Source: an uncultured Paracoccaceae bacterium
Lineage (GTDB): Bacteria > Pseudomonadota > Alphaproteobacteria > Rhodobacterales > Rhodobacteraceae
Direction: 5' to 3'
Assembly: GCA_947500005.1 (NCBI GenBank)
Contig: CANMQJ010000006.1
Span: 186,001 to 250,000, forward strand
Length of the DNA stretch: 64,000 bases
Shown piece by piece: positions 38,049-48,531 of this stretch (position 1 is its first letter; every line of letters begins with the position of its first letter). The position numbers and the translations under genes were made by a program. Below the pieces are notes generated by a model. The model did no database searches. It saw only the letters and a list, made by a program, of their open reading frames with translations, and was not told the DNA's origin.

Positions 38049-39362
38049 TTACCGCGCCATCTGCGCCTGCTTGTGTTCTCGGTTGTCCTTCCATCGGTAC
38101 AAGGCCACCGCAGCAGGAAGGAACCAGGGTTTACCGGTATAGAACGGCCGTGTCGGGTTCGGAAGGTCGTCGAAGGCCGTTCGTCCTTCGGCCAGACCCA
38201 ACAGCTTTTGTCCCGCCCGCATCCCCAGATAGCTCGCCATGGACACGCCCGATCCGCAATAGCCCAAGGCGTAGTGGATGCCGTCATTCATGCCCGTGTG
38301 CGCCAATTGGTCGAAGGTATAAGCCACCGTGCCGCTCCAGGCATGGGTGATCGCGCGCCCCTGAAGCTCGGGAAAAACCCGGCACATCGCCTGGTAAAGG
38401 CGCGGTGCGCCGTGGGTCGGGTCGGTCTCGCCGGCCGACACGCGCCCCCCGAAGGAGATGCGCCGCCTGTCGGGCGTGGCGCGATAGTAGTAGACCACCT
38501 TGCAGGTATCGCTGGCCACCCTGTCCGTCGGGAACAGCCGGTCCACCAGTTCCGGCTCAAGTTCCTCGGTCACGATGATGTAGCTGCCGATGGGAATCAG
38601 GCGGCGGCGGAGCCAGGGCGTCACGCTGCCTGTGTAGCCATTCGTGGCGACAAGGACATCGCGTGCCCGGACCGTCCCGCGCGAGGTGCCGACGACGAAA
38701 CCTGCGCTCTCACGCTCGATCGACAGAACCGGGCAGTGACCCCTGACCTCCGCTCCAGCGGCGAGGGCGAGGTTCAACAGGCCGTGATGGTATTTTGCGG
38801 GCTGAAGCGCGCAATGCGCGGGGAAGACTACTCCTCCGAAATAGCAATCCGTGCCCAGTTCGCTGCGCTGCTCGGCGCGGGGAACCGCGAAACTGTCGAT
38901 CCCTTCGTCTTGCCGCAACTTCTCGGCATCCCGTGCCAGTTCCTCGTAGTGGTGGGGCGTGTGGGCGGCATGAAACCGGCCCGTCCGTCGATAATCGCAG
39001 TCGATTCCTTCCTGCTCGACGAAACGGCCGATCCAGTCCAAGGCGTTCTTGCCCTCCTGCCGGATCGCGCGCGCTTTCTCGGTCCCATGCCGCGCGGCCA
39101 ATGCCTCCTGCGAGGGCTTTATCGAGGTGCTGACTTGCCCGCCATTGCGCGTGCTGCACCCGTATCCCGGCGTCTCGGCGTCCAGAATCAGGGTCGATCG
39201 TCCGCCTCGCGCCGTCCGTATCGCTGCGTTCAGCCCGGTATAGCCTGCGCCGACGATTACCACATCCACCGCATGCGGCAGGTCCTCGGGAAGGGCGGGC
39301 GGCTCTTCCACCTGGTCGAGCCAGTAGGATCGGGCGCGGATACGGGTCAGGTCCAGCTGCAT
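38049..39362 (-). CDS. DAO-family FAD-dependent oxidoreductase (PuuB/OrdL-like)
   Basis: The 437-residue protein has an FAD-binding Rossmann motif (VDVVIVGAGYTGLNAAI, about residues 32-48), the GCSTRNGGQVSTSIKP segment typical of gamma-glutamylputrescine oxidase-like enzymes, and a C-terminal GYCGSGVSMASYLGM. It likely oxidises a secondary amine or amino acid with hydrogen peroxide formation. GGAG precedes the ATG. It lies downstream of the RND genes on the same strand with a 56-base gap, but shared function is not evident. Confidence 0.82.
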   Translation of the reverse strand: MQLDLTRIRARSYWLDQVEEPPALPEDLPHAVDVVIVGAGYTGLNAAIRTARGGRSTLILDAETPGYGCSTRNGGQVSTSIKPSQEALAARHGTEKARAIRQEGKNALDWIGRFVEQEGIDCDYRRTGRFHAAHTPHHYEELARDAEKLRQDEGIDSFAVPRAEQRSELGTDCYFGGVVFPAHCALQPAKYHHGLLNLALAAGAEVRGHCPVLSIERESAGFVVGTSRGTVRARDVLVATNGYTGSVTPWLRRRLIPIGSYIIVTEELEPELVDRLFPTDRVASDTCKVVYYYRATPDRRRISFGGRVSAGETDPTHGAPRLYQAMCRVFPELQGRAITHAWSGTVAYTFDQLAHTGMNDGIHYALGYCGSGVSMASYLGMRAGQKLLGLAEGRTAFDDLPNPTRPFYTGKPWFLPAAVALYRWKDNREHKQAQMAR

Positions 39363-39418
39363 GGGCAGATCTCCGGCAAATGCACGGAACCGATCCTATT
39401 CCACCTTGGCGGGCGGCC

Positions 39419-42400
39419 CTAAGATTTTTCGCGCAGCTGGTCGCCGAGTCCTGCCCTTGGCGCGGACAGTTCCCGCTCCAGGGCCCGTTCCACCGCGCCG
39501 CGCGGCCGGGTGAACCGCGCCAGCAGGTCGTACAGGACCGGCGTCACCAGCAGCATCATCACCGCCGACAGGCTGAGCCCCGCGATGATCACGGTTCCGA
39601 TCGCCTGGCGGCTTTCCGCACCCGCACCGGTCGCGAGCACCAGCGGCAGCGCGCCGAGAATCGTGGACAGAACCGTCATCATGATCGGGCGCAGGCGCAG
39701 CACGGCCGCCAGGGTCACCGCCTCGCGCACGCTCTTGCCCTCGTCGCGCAACTGGTTGGCGAACTCCACGATCAGGATTCCGTTCTTGGCCACAAGCCCG
39801 ATTAGCAGGATGATCCCGATCTGGCTGTAGACGTTCAGGGACAGCCCGCCCGCCGCCATCGCATAGATCGCGCCCGCCACGCCGACGGGAACGGTGAGCA
39901 GGATGATGATCGGATGGACGAAACTTTCGAACTGTGCCGCCAGGACAAGGAATACGATCAGCAGCGCAAGCGCGAAGACCGCGTTCGCCCCCGCGGAGGT
40001 ATCCTTGAAGGTCCGCGATTGCCCTTCGAACCCCAGTTTTCCCGCGGCAGGAATGATCTCGGCCGCCACCTGCTCCAGTTCGGTCAGGACCTTGCCCAGA
40101 TCGGCCCCGGGCGCCAGCGCCCCCGACAACTGGATGGAGGGCAGCCGGTCGAAGCGCCGCAGCGACGGCGCGGCGGCATTCTCCTCGACGCGCACCAGCG
40201 CCCCCAGGGGAACCAGCGTTTCGCCATCGCCCGAACGGATATATATGTTGTCGATGTCCGAGGGCGAGCGCCGGTCGCGCTCCTCGGCCTGAAGGATCAC
40301 AGGGTATTCACGGCCCCGGCTGATGAAGGTCGTAACCTGCCGCGAGGCCAGCATCGCCTGCATGGTCGAAGCAACGGTTGCGACCGAGATCCCCAGATCG
40401 TCGGCGCGTTCGCGGTCGATGCGAATCTCCAGCTGGGGCAGGTTCTGTTCGAAATTGATCTCGGGGTTGACCAGCCCTTCGATTTCCTCGGCGCGCTCTA
40501 GCAGGGCGGTAGACCACTCCTTGACGCTGTCGAAATCCGGTCCGCTCACGACGACCCGAACGGGAGTGGAATTGCCGCGCAGACCGAGCCCCGCGGGCGT
40601 GATCGGAAACCCGCGCGCGATGGTGATCTGACCCATCTTCGGAGCAAGCGATTGCGCGACCTCAGCCGCGCTCATCTCGCGGTCCTCCCAGGGGGCCAGC
40701 CGGAAGACCACGAAGGAGCGATAAGCCCGGTTTCCCCAGCCGGTAAAGGTAAAGACCGACTCGACGACGCCCTGGTCGCGCAGCGGTTGGAACAGCTCTT
40801 CGACCTGCTGTGCGGCGCGGTCGGTATAGGCGACTGTACTGCCCTGCGGCGCGGTAAGAGGGACAAAACCGACCCCCCGATCCTCGCGCGGGGCCAGTTC
40901 GCGGGGAAGGGAAACATAGAAGAAACCCGCGCCGCCGGTCACCAATGCCGCCACCACGAGCACGACAATGGGCATCCGCAGCGCACCGCCCAGCAGTGCG
41001 GCATAGGCGCGTTGCACGGCCCCTTTCGGCCCCTCGCCTTCCTCGGGCACGACACCTGTTCCCCGCACGAGGATCTTGGATGCCAGCGCCGGACAGGCGG
41101 TAAGCGCCACGAAGGTCGAAAAGGCGACGGTGCCGGCCATGACCCAGCCGAACTCGATGAACAGCCGTCCGACCTGTCCCGGCATGAACGACAAGGGTAC
41201 GAAAACCGCGATAAGTGTCACCGAGGTGGCCAATACCGCGAAGGTCACCTGACGCGCGCCCTTCATGGCCGCGGTCAGTGGAGATTCGCCGTTCTCGATC
41301 CTGCGCTGGATGTTTTCCAGCACCACGATGGCGTCATCGACCACCAGACCGATGGCAAGCAACAGCGCCAGAAGGGTCAGCGTATTCAGCGAAAATCCCC
41401 AGGCGCCGATCAGGATGAAAGCCCCCAAAAGCGAAACGGGAATGGTGATCGCGGGGATGAGCGTCGCGCGGAAGGATCGCAGGAACAGGAGGATTACGAG
41501 GATCACCAAGCCCAAAGAGATCAGCAGCGCGTTGATCACCTCCCGGATCGAGGCACCGACGAAAAGCGCATCGTCAGACCCGATTATGATCTCCATTCCC
41601 TCGGGCAGCGTCGGGGTGATCCGCTCGATTTCGGCCCGGACGGCCGTAGATATCTGCAAGGTGTTGGATTGGCTTTGCCGCTGCACGGCGACCCCCACCG
41701 CGTCGCGGCCGTCGCTGCGGGCGATGGTGGAATCGTCTGCCACACCAGGCTCTACCCGGGCCACGTCGCCCAGCCGGACGGGGTAGCCCGCGACGCGGTC
41801 CAGCACGACCTCTCGGAAATCCTCTACACTTTGCAGCCGGCTGTTCAGGCGGACTGTCATCTGCCGGTTGGTCGAGGTGACCTCGCCTGCAGGAAGCTCG
41901 ACATTGTTGCGCTGCAGGGCGGATTCGACATCCGCCACGGTCAGTTTGCGCGCGGCCAGCGCGCGACGGTCCAGCCAGATACGCACGGCAAAGGACCGGT
42001 CGCCGTAGATGTTGAGGTTCGCAACCCCGTCCAGCGTGGCGAGACGGTCGGCGATGAACCGGTCGATGTAATCGGTGATCTCGGCGGTGGTCATCCGGTC
42101 TGAGACCACCGCAAGCCGCATCACCGGGTCGGCATCGGCATCGCTCTTCTCGACCTCGGGCGAGTCGGCCTCCTCGGGCAGGTCGTCTCGCACCCGGCCG
42201 ACCGCGTCGCGCACGTCATTGGCCGCAACGTCCACGTCCTGTCCGGCGTCGAATTCGATGGTCACCCGCGAGCGGCCCTGGCGGCTTTCCGAACTTATGG
42301 ACCTGATGCCCGAGATGGAGGCGACCGCGCCCTCGATGGTTTCGGTGATGTCTGTGTCAATCACTTCGGGCGCCGCCCCGCGATAGGACGTGGTGACGGT

Positions 42401-42535
42401 CACCACCGCGTTGTCCACGTCGGGCAGTTCACGCACCGGGATATCGCGCAAGGCTGCGATCCCGAAAACGATCAGCAGCAGGTTCGCCACCGCCGCCAGA
42501 ACCGGGCGGCGCACCGAAATGTCCGACAACGTCAT
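39419..42535 (-). CDS. RND efflux pump inner-membrane transporter
   Basis: The 1038-residue protein has the AcrB/MexF architecture: 12 membrane helices and two large periplasmic loops. The charged residues of helix 4 are visible in LLLAIGLVVDDAIVVLEN, and helix 10-11 contains IGIILLIGLVAKNGILIVEFANQLRDEG. It belongs to the HAE1-like proton-driven drug or solvent exporters. Its start overlaps the stop of the adaptor gene by 4 bases. No outer-membrane TolC partner is in the window. Substrates are unknown. Confidence 0.93.
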   Translation of the reverse strand: MTLSDISVRRPVLAAVANLLLIVFGIAALRDIPVRELPDVDNAVVTVTTSYRGAAPEVIDTDITETIEGAVASISGIRSISSESRQGRSRVTIEFDAGQDVDVAANDVRDAVGRVRDDLPEEADSPEVEKSDADADPVMRLAVVSDRMTTAEITDYIDRFIADRLATLDGVANLNIYGDRSFAVRIWLDRRALAARKLTVADVESALQRNNVELPAGEVTSTNRQMTVRLNSRLQSVEDFREVVLDRVAGYPVRLGDVARVEPGVADDSTIARSDGRDAVGVAVQRQSQSNTLQISTAVRAEIERITPTLPEGMEIIIGSDDALFVGASIREVINALLISLGLVILVILLFLRSFRATLIPAITIPVSLLGAFILIGAWGFSLNTLTLLALLLAIGLVVDDAIVVLENIQRRIENGESPLTAAMKGARQVTFAVLATSVTLIAVFVPLSFMPGQVGRLFIEFGWVMAGTVAFSTFVALTACPALASKILVRGTGVVPEEGEGPKGAVQRAYAALLGGALRMPIVVLVVAALVTGGAGFFYVSLPRELAPREDRGVGFVPLTAPQGSTVAYTDRAAQQVEELFQPLRDQGVVESVFTFTGWGNRAYRSFVVFRLAPWEDREMSAAEVAQSLAPKMGQITIARGFPITPAGLGLRGNSTPVRVVVSGPDFDSVKEWSTALLERAEEIEGLVNPEINFEQNLPQLEIRIDRERADDLGISVATVASTMQAMLASRQVTTFISRGREYPVILQAEERDRRSPSDIDNIYIRSGDGETLVPLGALVRVEENAAAPSLRRFDRLPSIQLSGALAPGADLGKVLTELEQVAAEIIPAAGKLGFEGQSRTFKDTSAGANAVFALALLIVFLVLAAQFESFVHPIIILLTVPVGVAGAIYAMAAGGLSLNVYSQIGIILLIGLVAKNGILIVEFANQLRDEGKSVREAVTLAAVLRLRPIMMTVLSTILGALPLVLATGAGAESRQAIGTVIIAGLSLSAVMMLLVTPVLYDLLARFTRPRGAVERALERELSAPRAGLGDQLREKS

Positions 42536-43635
42536 GACTCGGCCTCATCCGGGGGAGGCGTTGCGTCATCCGTCTTCAATGGCTGCACCGCACCGCCATC
42601 GCGAACCCGGTGCAACCCGCGCACGACGACCCGCGCACCTTCGTCGAGTCCGGTCAGAACGGCGACATACCCTTCGCGGCGTTGTCCCGTGGTGACGGGA
42701 ACGCGCCGTGCGAGACCATCCTCGACAACAAAGACATAGGTTTCGGCCGCCTGGAACACGATGGCCTCTTCGGGTACGACCAGCCGGTCGAATTCCGACA
42801 AGGTCAATTCCAGAGACATGAACATGCCCGCAGGCAAGGTGCCGTCCGGGTTCGGAATGATCGCCCGGGTCCTGAACGCACGGCTGACCGGGTCGATCCG
42901 GCTGTCGACCGCCTCGACCTCTCCGCCAAAGGCCCGGTCCGGAAAAGCGGCGCTGGTGGCGGTAACCTTTTGACCCGGTTGGATTTGCGAGAACAGCGTC
43001 TCGGGAAGCGAGAACTCCACCTCGACCTCGGACAGGTCGTCGAGCCGCGTGATGAACGTGCCGGGGGTCACCCGTGCGCCGTGATCGACCTCGGGCAGGC
43101 CAACCGTTCCGTCAAAGGGCGCGCGGATCGTCCGTTCCGCCAGCCGTTGACGCGCGCGGTCCACTTGCGCTTGAGCTTCGGCGAAACGAGCCACAGCCTG
43201 CTCGATGGCCGCCTCCGAGACGGAACTAGACCCCCGCAGCTGGTTCAGGCGATCCAGCCCGCCCTTGCGCTCCACCAGTTGCGCGTCCGCCTCGGCAAGG
43301 TCGGCTCGGGCGATCGTATCGTCCAGCTGAACCAGCACCGCTCCCTTTTCGACGGCCTGGCCTGCCTCGAAGCCGATCATCTCGACACGGCCCCCGGCCT
43401 CCGGCACGATTTCGATGGATTGACGTGCACGCGTGGTGCCGACAGCCTCGATCACCCGCGCGAGCTTGCGAAGTTCGACGCTGGCAAGCTCGACCGTGGC
43501 AGGTCGCGACCCGCGGTCGCGCCCGGCGGCGGCCGGCGCCTCGGTCTGGGCGACATGCCGTTGATAAGCCTCGTAACCCCACATTGCGACCCCCGCCATG
43601 ACAGCGAGGATCAGCAGCTGTTTCCAGATGGACAT
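42532..43635 (-). CDS. RND periplasmic adaptor (membrane fusion protein)
   Basis: The 367-residue HlyD/AcrA-type protein has an N-terminal membrane anchor (LLILAVMAGVAMWGYEAY), a lipoyl-like domain (IVPEAGGRVEMIGFEAGQAVEKGAVLVQLD), a coiled-coil hairpin and beta-barrel (GTVGLPEVDHGARVTPGTFI). It bridges the RND pump and an outer-membrane channel. The start at 43635 (MSIWKQ) gives the usual short cytoplasmic tail; the frame is open to 43755. It is divergent from the arsenate operon, and no adjacent TetR-type regulator is present. Confidence 0.9.
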   Translation of the reverse strand: MSIWKQLLILAVMAGVAMWGYEAYQRHVAQTEAPAAAGRDRGSRPATVELASVELRKLARVIEAVGTTRARQSIEIVPEAGGRVEMIGFEAGQAVEKGAVLVQLDDTIARADLAEADAQLVERKGGLDRLNQLRGSSSVSEAAIEQAVARFAEAQAQVDRARQRLAERTIRAPFDGTVGLPEVDHGARVTPGTFITRLDDLSEVEVEFSLPETLFSQIQPGQKVTATSAAFPDRAFGGEVEAVDSRIDPVSRAFRTRAIIPNPDGTLPAGMFMSLELTLSEFDRLVVPEEAIVFQAAETYVFVVEDGLARRVPVTTGQRREGYVAVLTGLDEGARVVVRGLHRVRDGGAVQPLKTDDATPPPDEAES

Positions 43636-43799
43636 CTCGTTCGCGATCCTGAACGGCGCCCGTCCGGCGCCACTGTCGTAGCCTAGTGCAAGCAGGCGAT
43701 TAAGCAAACGGAGATGGCGCAATGCCGCGGCTTGAGACGTGCTGCAATCGCGCAAGGTGCCGCGCGTGTCATCAAATCTTCATTTGCTCCCTCATAGGT

Positions 43800-43819
43800 A
43801 TTTCGATAATTCATGAAAT
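43800..43819. promoter_or_regulatory. Candidate ArsR operator touching the arsR-arsC start codon
   Basis: ATTTCGATAATTCATGAAAT is an imperfect palindrome (ATTTC...AATT...GAAAT) in an AT-rich patch. It ends at the base before the ATG of the ArsR fusion gene. ArsR-family dimers bind sites of this size and AT-richness. No ribosome-binding site fits between it and the ATG. Confidence 0.55.
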
Positions 43820-44650
43820 ATGGAAAATTACTCCGACACTCTGGCCACGCTGGGCCATCCGCAACGGCTTGCCGTGTTCCGTCTACTCATGCGCCGTTAT
43901 CCCGACCGGGTCAGGGCGGGAGAGGTGGCGGAAGCACTGGCGATCAAGCCAAGTACCCTGTCGACCTATCTGGCCGCCCTCCAGCGCGCGGGACTGGTCA
44001 GCCAGCACCGGGACGGCACCGCACTGCTTTACACGGTCCAGATGGCGAATGTGCAAAACCTTCTGGATTACATGTTTCTCGACTGCTGCCGGGGTCGTCC
44101 CGAACTCTGTATGCCTCTCACCACAGGAACCCCTGCCATGTCCGACCGCAAATACAACGTGCTCTTCATCTGCACCGGAAATTCCGCGCGCTCGATCTTT
44201 GCCGAAACGCTTCTGAGGCAACTCGGCGGTGATCGTTTCAATGCCTACTCGGCCGGAACCAATCCCTATTCCAGGCTCAACCCCTTCGCGCTCAAGGTTC
44301 TGGAGGACAAGGGGCACGACGTAACCATTCTGCGCTCCAAGCATGTCTCGGAGTTCTCGGGGCCCGACGCTCCGCCACTCGATTTCGTCTTCACGGTCTG
44401 CAACCAGGCTGCGAACGAGGAATGTCCCGCATGGGAAGGCCAGCCCGTCAGCGGCCATTGGGGTATGCCCGATCCGGTCAAGGTCGAGGGCACGGACGCC
44501 GAGAAAAGCCTTGCGTTCCAGCACGCCTATGGTGCGCTCAAGCGCCGGATCCAGGCGTTCATCGCACTGCCGGTGGAAAGCCTCGACCGGATCGCCCTGC
44601 AATCCGAGGTGGACCGTATCGGGCGCATTTCGAACGAGGAAACGGCATGA
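43820..44650 (+). CDS. ArsR-ArsC fusion: arsenic-responsive repressor joined to arsenate reductase
   Basis: The 276-residue protein joins two families. Residues 1-100 form an ArsR winged helix (recognition helix near [19 protein letters not shown]) with a C-terminal cysteine set C89, C90 and C97, like the arsenite sites of some ArsR proteins. Residues from about 110 form a low-molecular-weight phosphatase-type ArsC with CTGNSAR (CX5R) and the redox pair in [12 protein letters not shown], as in thioredoxin-linked reductases. It is first in an operon with GAPDH and arsJ, overlapping the next gene by 4 bases. It could sense and reduce arsenate in one polypeptide. Confidence 0.9.
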   Translation: MENYSDTLATLGHPQRLAVFRLLMRRYPDRVRAGEVAEALAIKPSTLSTYLAALQRAGLVSQHRDGTALLYTVQMANVQNLLDYMFLDCCRGRPELCMPLTTGTPAMSDRKYNVLFICTGNSARSIFAETLLRQLGGDRFNAYSAGTNPYSRLNPFALKVLEDKGHDVTILRSKHVSEFSGPDAPPLDFVFTVCNQAANEECPAWEGQPVSGHWGMPDPVKVEGTDAEKSLAFQHAYGALKRRIQAFIALPVESLDRIALQSEVDRIGRISNEETA

Positions 44651-45645
44651 CCACCTACGCAATCAACGGGCTGGGCCGTATCGGAAAGCTCGCTCTCAAA
44701 CCCTTGCTCGATCGCGGCGTCCAGATCGCATGGATCAACGACGCCGTGGGCGATCCCGAGATGCACGCTCACCTGTTCGAATTCGACACGGTACATGGCC
44801 GCTGGGCCGCGGAGTTTTCGCATGACGCCGACAGCGTCACCATCGACGGCACGCGTCTGCCCTTCATCGGCGCGCGCGACCTCTCGGACCTGCCGCTTGA
44901 CGGGGTGGACGTGGTGATCGACTGCACCGGCGTCTTCAAGACCGAGGCGAAACTCGCCCCCTATTTCGAGGCGGGGGTGAAAAAGGTCGTGGTCTCGGCC
45001 CCGGTCAAGGACGGGCCCACAGCCAATATCGTCTACGGCGTGAACGAGGAGACCTATGACCCGGCCAGCCACCGGATCGTTACCGCCGCGTCCTGCACCA
45101 CCAACTGCCTCGCGCCCGTGGTCAAGGTGATCCACGAGGGGCTGGGCATCAAGCACGGCTCGATGACGACCATTCACGATGTCACCAACACGCAGACCAT
45201 CGTGGACCGTCCGGCCAAGGACCTGCGGCGCGCGCGCTCGGCGCTGAACTCGCTGATCCCCACCACCACTGGCAGCGCCACGGCGATCACCCTGATCTAT
45301 CCCGAACTCAAGGGCCGCCTCAACGGGCATGCCGTGCGCGTGCCCCTGCTCAACGCCTCGCTCACCGATTGCGTTTTCGAGGTCGAGCGCGAGACGACGG
45401 TCGAGGAGGTCAACGCCATGTTCAAGGCGGCCGCCGAAGGCCCTCTCAAGGGAATTCTCGGCTACGAAGAGCGTCCCCTCGTCTCGACCGACTACACGAA
45501 CGACCAGCGCTCTGGCATTGTCGATGCGCCCTCGACCATGGTCGTCAACGGTACGCAGGTTAAGATCTATGCCTGGTACGACAACGAGATGGGCTACGCC
45601 TATCGCCTGGTCGACGTGGCGCAGATGGTCGGGGCCTCGCTGTGA
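44647..45645 (+). CDS. Glyceraldehyde-3-phosphate dehydrogenase of the ArsJ arsenate-resistance type
   Basis: The 332-residue protein has the NAD-binding start [15 protein letters not shown] and the catalytic cysteine in [11 protein letters not shown]. Placed between the ArsR-ArsC fusion and arsJ, with 4-base overlaps on both sides, it matches the dedicated GAPDH that makes 1-arseno-3-phosphoglycerate from arsenate and glyceraldehyde 3-phosphate for export by ArsJ. A housekeeping role is less likely in this context. The start at 44647 is fixed by the conserved N-terminus. Confidence 0.92.
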   Translation: MTTYAINGLGRIGKLALKPLLDRGVQIAWINDAVGDPEMHAHLFEFDTVHGRWAAEFSHDADSVTIDGTRLPFIGARDLSDLPLDGVDVVIDCTGVFKTEAKLAPYFEAGVKKVVVSAPVKDGPTANIVYGVNEETYDPASHRIVTAASCTTNCLAPVVKVIHEGLGIKHGSMTTIHDVTNTQTIVDRPAKDLRRARSALNSLIPTTTGSATAITLIYPELKGRLNGHAVRVPLLNASLTDCVFEVERETTVEEVNAMFKAAAEGPLKGILGYEERPLVSTDYTNDQRSGIVDAPSTMVVNGTQVKIYAWYDNEMGYAYRLVDVAQMVGASL

Positions 45646-46913
45646 CCACGCGCGCGCGCCCCGAAGGTCTGTCGGCCTATATCGCCGTCACCGCGGCTTA
45701 TTGGGCCTTCATGCTGACCGATGGGGCGCTGCGGATGCTGGTCCTGCTGCATTTCCACACGCTGGGATTTTCCCCGGTGCAGCTGGCCTATCTCTTTGTT
45801 TTGTACGAGATCGCGGGCATGGCGACCAATCTCGCGGCGGGGTGGATCGCCGCGCGGTTCGGATTGACCTCGACCCTCTATGCCGGGCTTGCGCTTCAGG
45901 TCGTGGCGCTGCTGGCTCTGACGCAGCTTGATCCGACATGGGCCATCGGGGCCTCGGTCGCCTTCGTCATGTGCGTGCAGGGCGCTAGCGGCGTGGCCAA
46001 GGACCTGGCCAAGATGTCGTCGAAATCGGCGGTCAAGTTGCTGGCCCCGTCAGAGGGCGATGGGCTGTTTCGCTGGGTGGCGCTGCTCACAGGGTCCAAG
46101 AACGCGGTCAAGGGACTGGGCTTCCTGGTCGGGGCGGCACTCTTGGCGACACTTGGTTTCACCTGGGCCGTGCTGGCGATGGCGCTGGTTCTGGCGGCGA
46201 TCCTGGTAGCCGTGGTCCTGTTGATGCCGGAGGGCCTGCCGCGCGGCCGCAAGGGCGCGAAGTTCAGCCAGGTCTTCTCGACCTCGGCCAATGTCAACTG
46301 GCTCAGCGCGGCGCGTGTCTTTCTTTTCGGAGCACGCGACGTGTGGTTCGTGGTCGGCATCCCGATCTATTTCTACGCTGTGCTTTCGGATGGCAGCGAG
46401 GAAGGCAACCGCGCGGCCTTTTTCCTGATCGGCACATTCATGGCGATCTGGATCATCCTCTACGGTGCGGTGCAGGCAAGCGCGCCACGGCTGCTGCGCG
46501 CCGCGACCCGGCCCGAGGGCGCGCTGATCCGCGCGGCACGCGGCTGGGCCGCAGCGCTGTTCGTGGTGCCTGCCGCACTGACCTGCGCCGCTTTGCTGTC
46601 GTCGGGGCCGCAACCCTGGTTGACCGTCACGCTGGTCGCGGGGCTCTTGGTCTTCGGCGTGCTCTTCGCGGTCAATTCCGCCCTGCATTCCTACCTGATC
46701 CTGGCCTTCACCCGATCCGAGAGGGTGACGATGGATGTTGGCTTCTACTACATGGCCAATGCGGGCGGGCGGCTGCTGGGAACGCTCCTGTCGGGGTTCA
46801 CATACCAAGCGGGCGGCTTGCCCCTCGTTCTGGGCACAGCCGCGCTCATGGTCGGGCTCTCGGCGCTGGTTGCCGGACGCCTCAGCGATCAAGCATCACA
46901 GGTGGCGGCTTGA
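45642..46913 (+). CDS. arsJ: ArsJ, major-facilitator exporter of 1-arseno-3-phosphoglycerate
   Basis: The 423-residue protein has about 12 membrane segments and ArsJ-typical segments such as [25 protein letters not shown] [19 protein letters not shown] and [17 protein letters not shown]. It exports the unstable arsenate ester formed by the neighbouring GAPDH, so arsenate is removed without reduction. The start is GTG at 45642, overlapping the GAPDH stop. It ends the arsenate operon. Confidence 0.9.
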   Translation: MTTRARPEGLSAYIAVTAAYWAFMLTDGALRMLVLLHFHTLGFSPVQLAYLFVLYEIAGMATNLAAGWIAARFGLTSTLYAGLALQVVALLALTQLDPTWAIGASVAFVMCVQGASGVAKDLAKMSSKSAVKLLAPSEGDGLFRWVALLTGSKNAVKGLGFLVGAALLATLGFTWAVLAMALVLAAILVAVVLLMPEGLPRGRKGAKFSQVFSTSANVNWLSAARVFLFGARDVWFVVGIPIYFYAVLSDGSEEGNRAAFFLIGTFMAIWIILYGAVQASAPRLLRAATRPEGALIRAARGWAAALFVVPAALTCAALLSSGPQPWLTVTLVAGLLVFGVLFAVNSALHSYLILAFTRSERVTMDVGFYYMANAGGRLLGTLLSGFTYQAGGLPLVLGTAALMVGLSALVAGRLSDQASQVAA

Positions 46914-46925
46914 GGCCCGGCAGCC

Positions 46926-48488
46926 TCAGGCCAACAGATCGTATTCGATGCCTCCGGAGATCAGCGTGATCTCGGCCTGGGCCGCCCCGTCGACCAGGGC
47001 CCAGAGAATCTGCCCGGTCGGGCGATAGATGACGAAAGCCTCCTCGACACCGCTTTCCCCGGCATTGGCGGTCTCGGCGAAATTCACTTGGAAATCGTCC
47101 GCATCGGCCCCGGCACGGCCGAAGAGGAGGACATCGCCCTCCGCCGACGAGAAATCCTGGATCCAGTCCGAGCCGTGGTCGGCGATGCCGAGGTGAAAGA
47201 AGCGATCTGCCCCCGCGCCGCCATTCACCCGGTCGTAACCGAAGCCGCCATTGACGAAATCGTCACCGTCATTGCCATAGAGCATGTCCGACCACGCCTC
47301 GCCGGTCAGCACGTCATCGCCCGCGCCCCCGATCACCGTATCGGTGCCGAACCCGCCCGAGACGGTGTCGTTCCCGTCATCGCCGCGAAGCTCATCGTTG
47401 CCGTATCCACCGTCGATTCTGTCATAGCCGTCGCCGCCATATGCGACGTCGCGCAGGTCCGCGGCACTGTCGCCGCCGATCAGGGTGTCGTCGCCACCGT
47501 TGCCCACCAGAGTGTCATTGCCGTCCCCGCCAGACAGGCGGTTGTCTCCGCGATTGCCAAGGAGGCGGTTTGCATCCGCGTTGCCCACCATGTCCAGATC
47601 GGCCATGCCCAGCAGACCCATGTCCGAAATGGACGATCCGTCGCGCAGGCTCATCCCGGCCGAGCCGAGCAGCATCGCGCCTGCGCCGCTGGGCTGCAGC
47701 ACCACGTCCAGCTTGACGTTCTCCGGGCCGAAATCGATCTCCACCGTACTATTCTCCCCTCCGGGGAGGGTGACGCGTACCGTGGAAGGTCCCCGAACAT
47801 CATGCGCGATCGTGTAGGAACCGCTTTGCCCGCTGCTGGTGTTCAGCCGATCATCGACGAACGAAACATTGGCGCTGTCGCGCCCCTCGCCGATGTCATA
47901 GAACAAATCGCCATCCAGATCGGCAAAGACCACACCCGTCAGGAAACGAGCCGTGCCGCTCGTGGCGAAATTCTGGGTGATCATCGACGCGTTCCAGTCG
48001 CGCGAGATTCCGTCCGATCCGTCCGCAGTGAACAGGCCAAGCTCCTGGCCCAGGCCCATTTCCCGAAACTCCGGGTTCAGGATGTTCTTGCGGTGCCCAT
48101 CGCTCAGGAACAGGCTACGATGCTGGCGCTCTATCGTCGCTTCCTGTTCGAGCGCGACGGTCGATCCCGCCCATGAGATATTCTCGCCCCAGGTCCAGAG
48201 GCCGGTGAACGCATAACCTGCCGCCGCCATCCGGTCTCCGGGATCGCTGCCGTCGATCCCGGTATGCGAAAAGATGTCCGTCTCAAGCATCCACAGCGAA
48301 TGCGCCCGCGCTGCGGCCAGAAGCAACGCGTTCGGTGACAGGACCTGCTGCGCCTCACCGCTGATCTGGTCCGCGGGCAGACCACGGTTGAGATCGTCAA
48401 GCTCGTATCTTTCGGCTTCGGCCAGCGGGTCCAGCCGGGCGCGGTTCACCAGCTCGAGCATCAAGGTCTCGGGCGAAGTCATTGGCAT
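46926..48488 (-). CDS. CAP/SCP-domain protein with RTX calcium-binding repeats
   Basis: The 520-residue protein starts with a CAP (SCP/PR1-like) domain (LVNRARLDPLAEAERY; HSLWMLETDIFSHTG; GENISWAGS; GHRKNILNPEFREMGLG), followed by a beta-rich linker and RTX nonapeptides (GGDGNDTLVGNGGDDTLIGG) from about residue 315. Like other RTX proteins it should leave the cell through a type I system using its C-terminus; no such system is in the window. The last ~180 residues nearly copy those of the next RTX protein. CAP domains bind or cleave diverse ligands; the target is unknown. The start may be 48488 or 48482. Confidence 0.85.
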   Translation of the reverse strand: MPMTSPETLMLELVNRARLDPLAEAERYELDDLNRGLPADQISGEAQQVLSPNALLLAAARAHSLWMLETDIFSHTGIDGSDPGDRMAAAGYAFTGLWTWGENISWAGSTVALEQEATIERQHRSLFLSDGHRKNILNPEFREMGLGQELGLFTADGSDGISRDWNASMITQNFATSGTARFLTGVVFADLDGDLFYDIGEGRDSANVSFVDDRLNTSSGQSGSYTIAHDVRGPSTVRVTLPGGENSTVEIDFGPENVKLDVVLQPSGAGAMLLGSAGMSLRDGSSISDMGLLGMADLDMVGNADANRLLGNRGDNRLSGGDGNDTLVGNGGDDTLIGGDSAADLRDVAYGGDGYDRIDGGYGNDELRGDDGNDTVSGGFGTDTVIGGAGDDVLTGEAWSDMLYGNDGDDFVNGGFGYDRVNGGAGADRFFHLGIADHGSDWIQDFSSAEGDVLLFGRAGADADDFQVNFAETANAGESGVEEAFVIYRPTGQILWALVDGAAQAEITLISGGIEYDLLA

Positions 48489-48531
48489 GGGTGGTCTTTC
48501 TCTCGACAGGCTATTGCGTTTTCAGAACCTG

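Noticed and set aside
39419..43635. RND pump as a heavy-metal (CusA-type) exporter tied to the arsenate operon
   Set aside because: Its membrane-segment motifs are of the HAE1 drug type, no metal-binding Met cluster was seen, and it is transcribed divergently from the arsenate genes.
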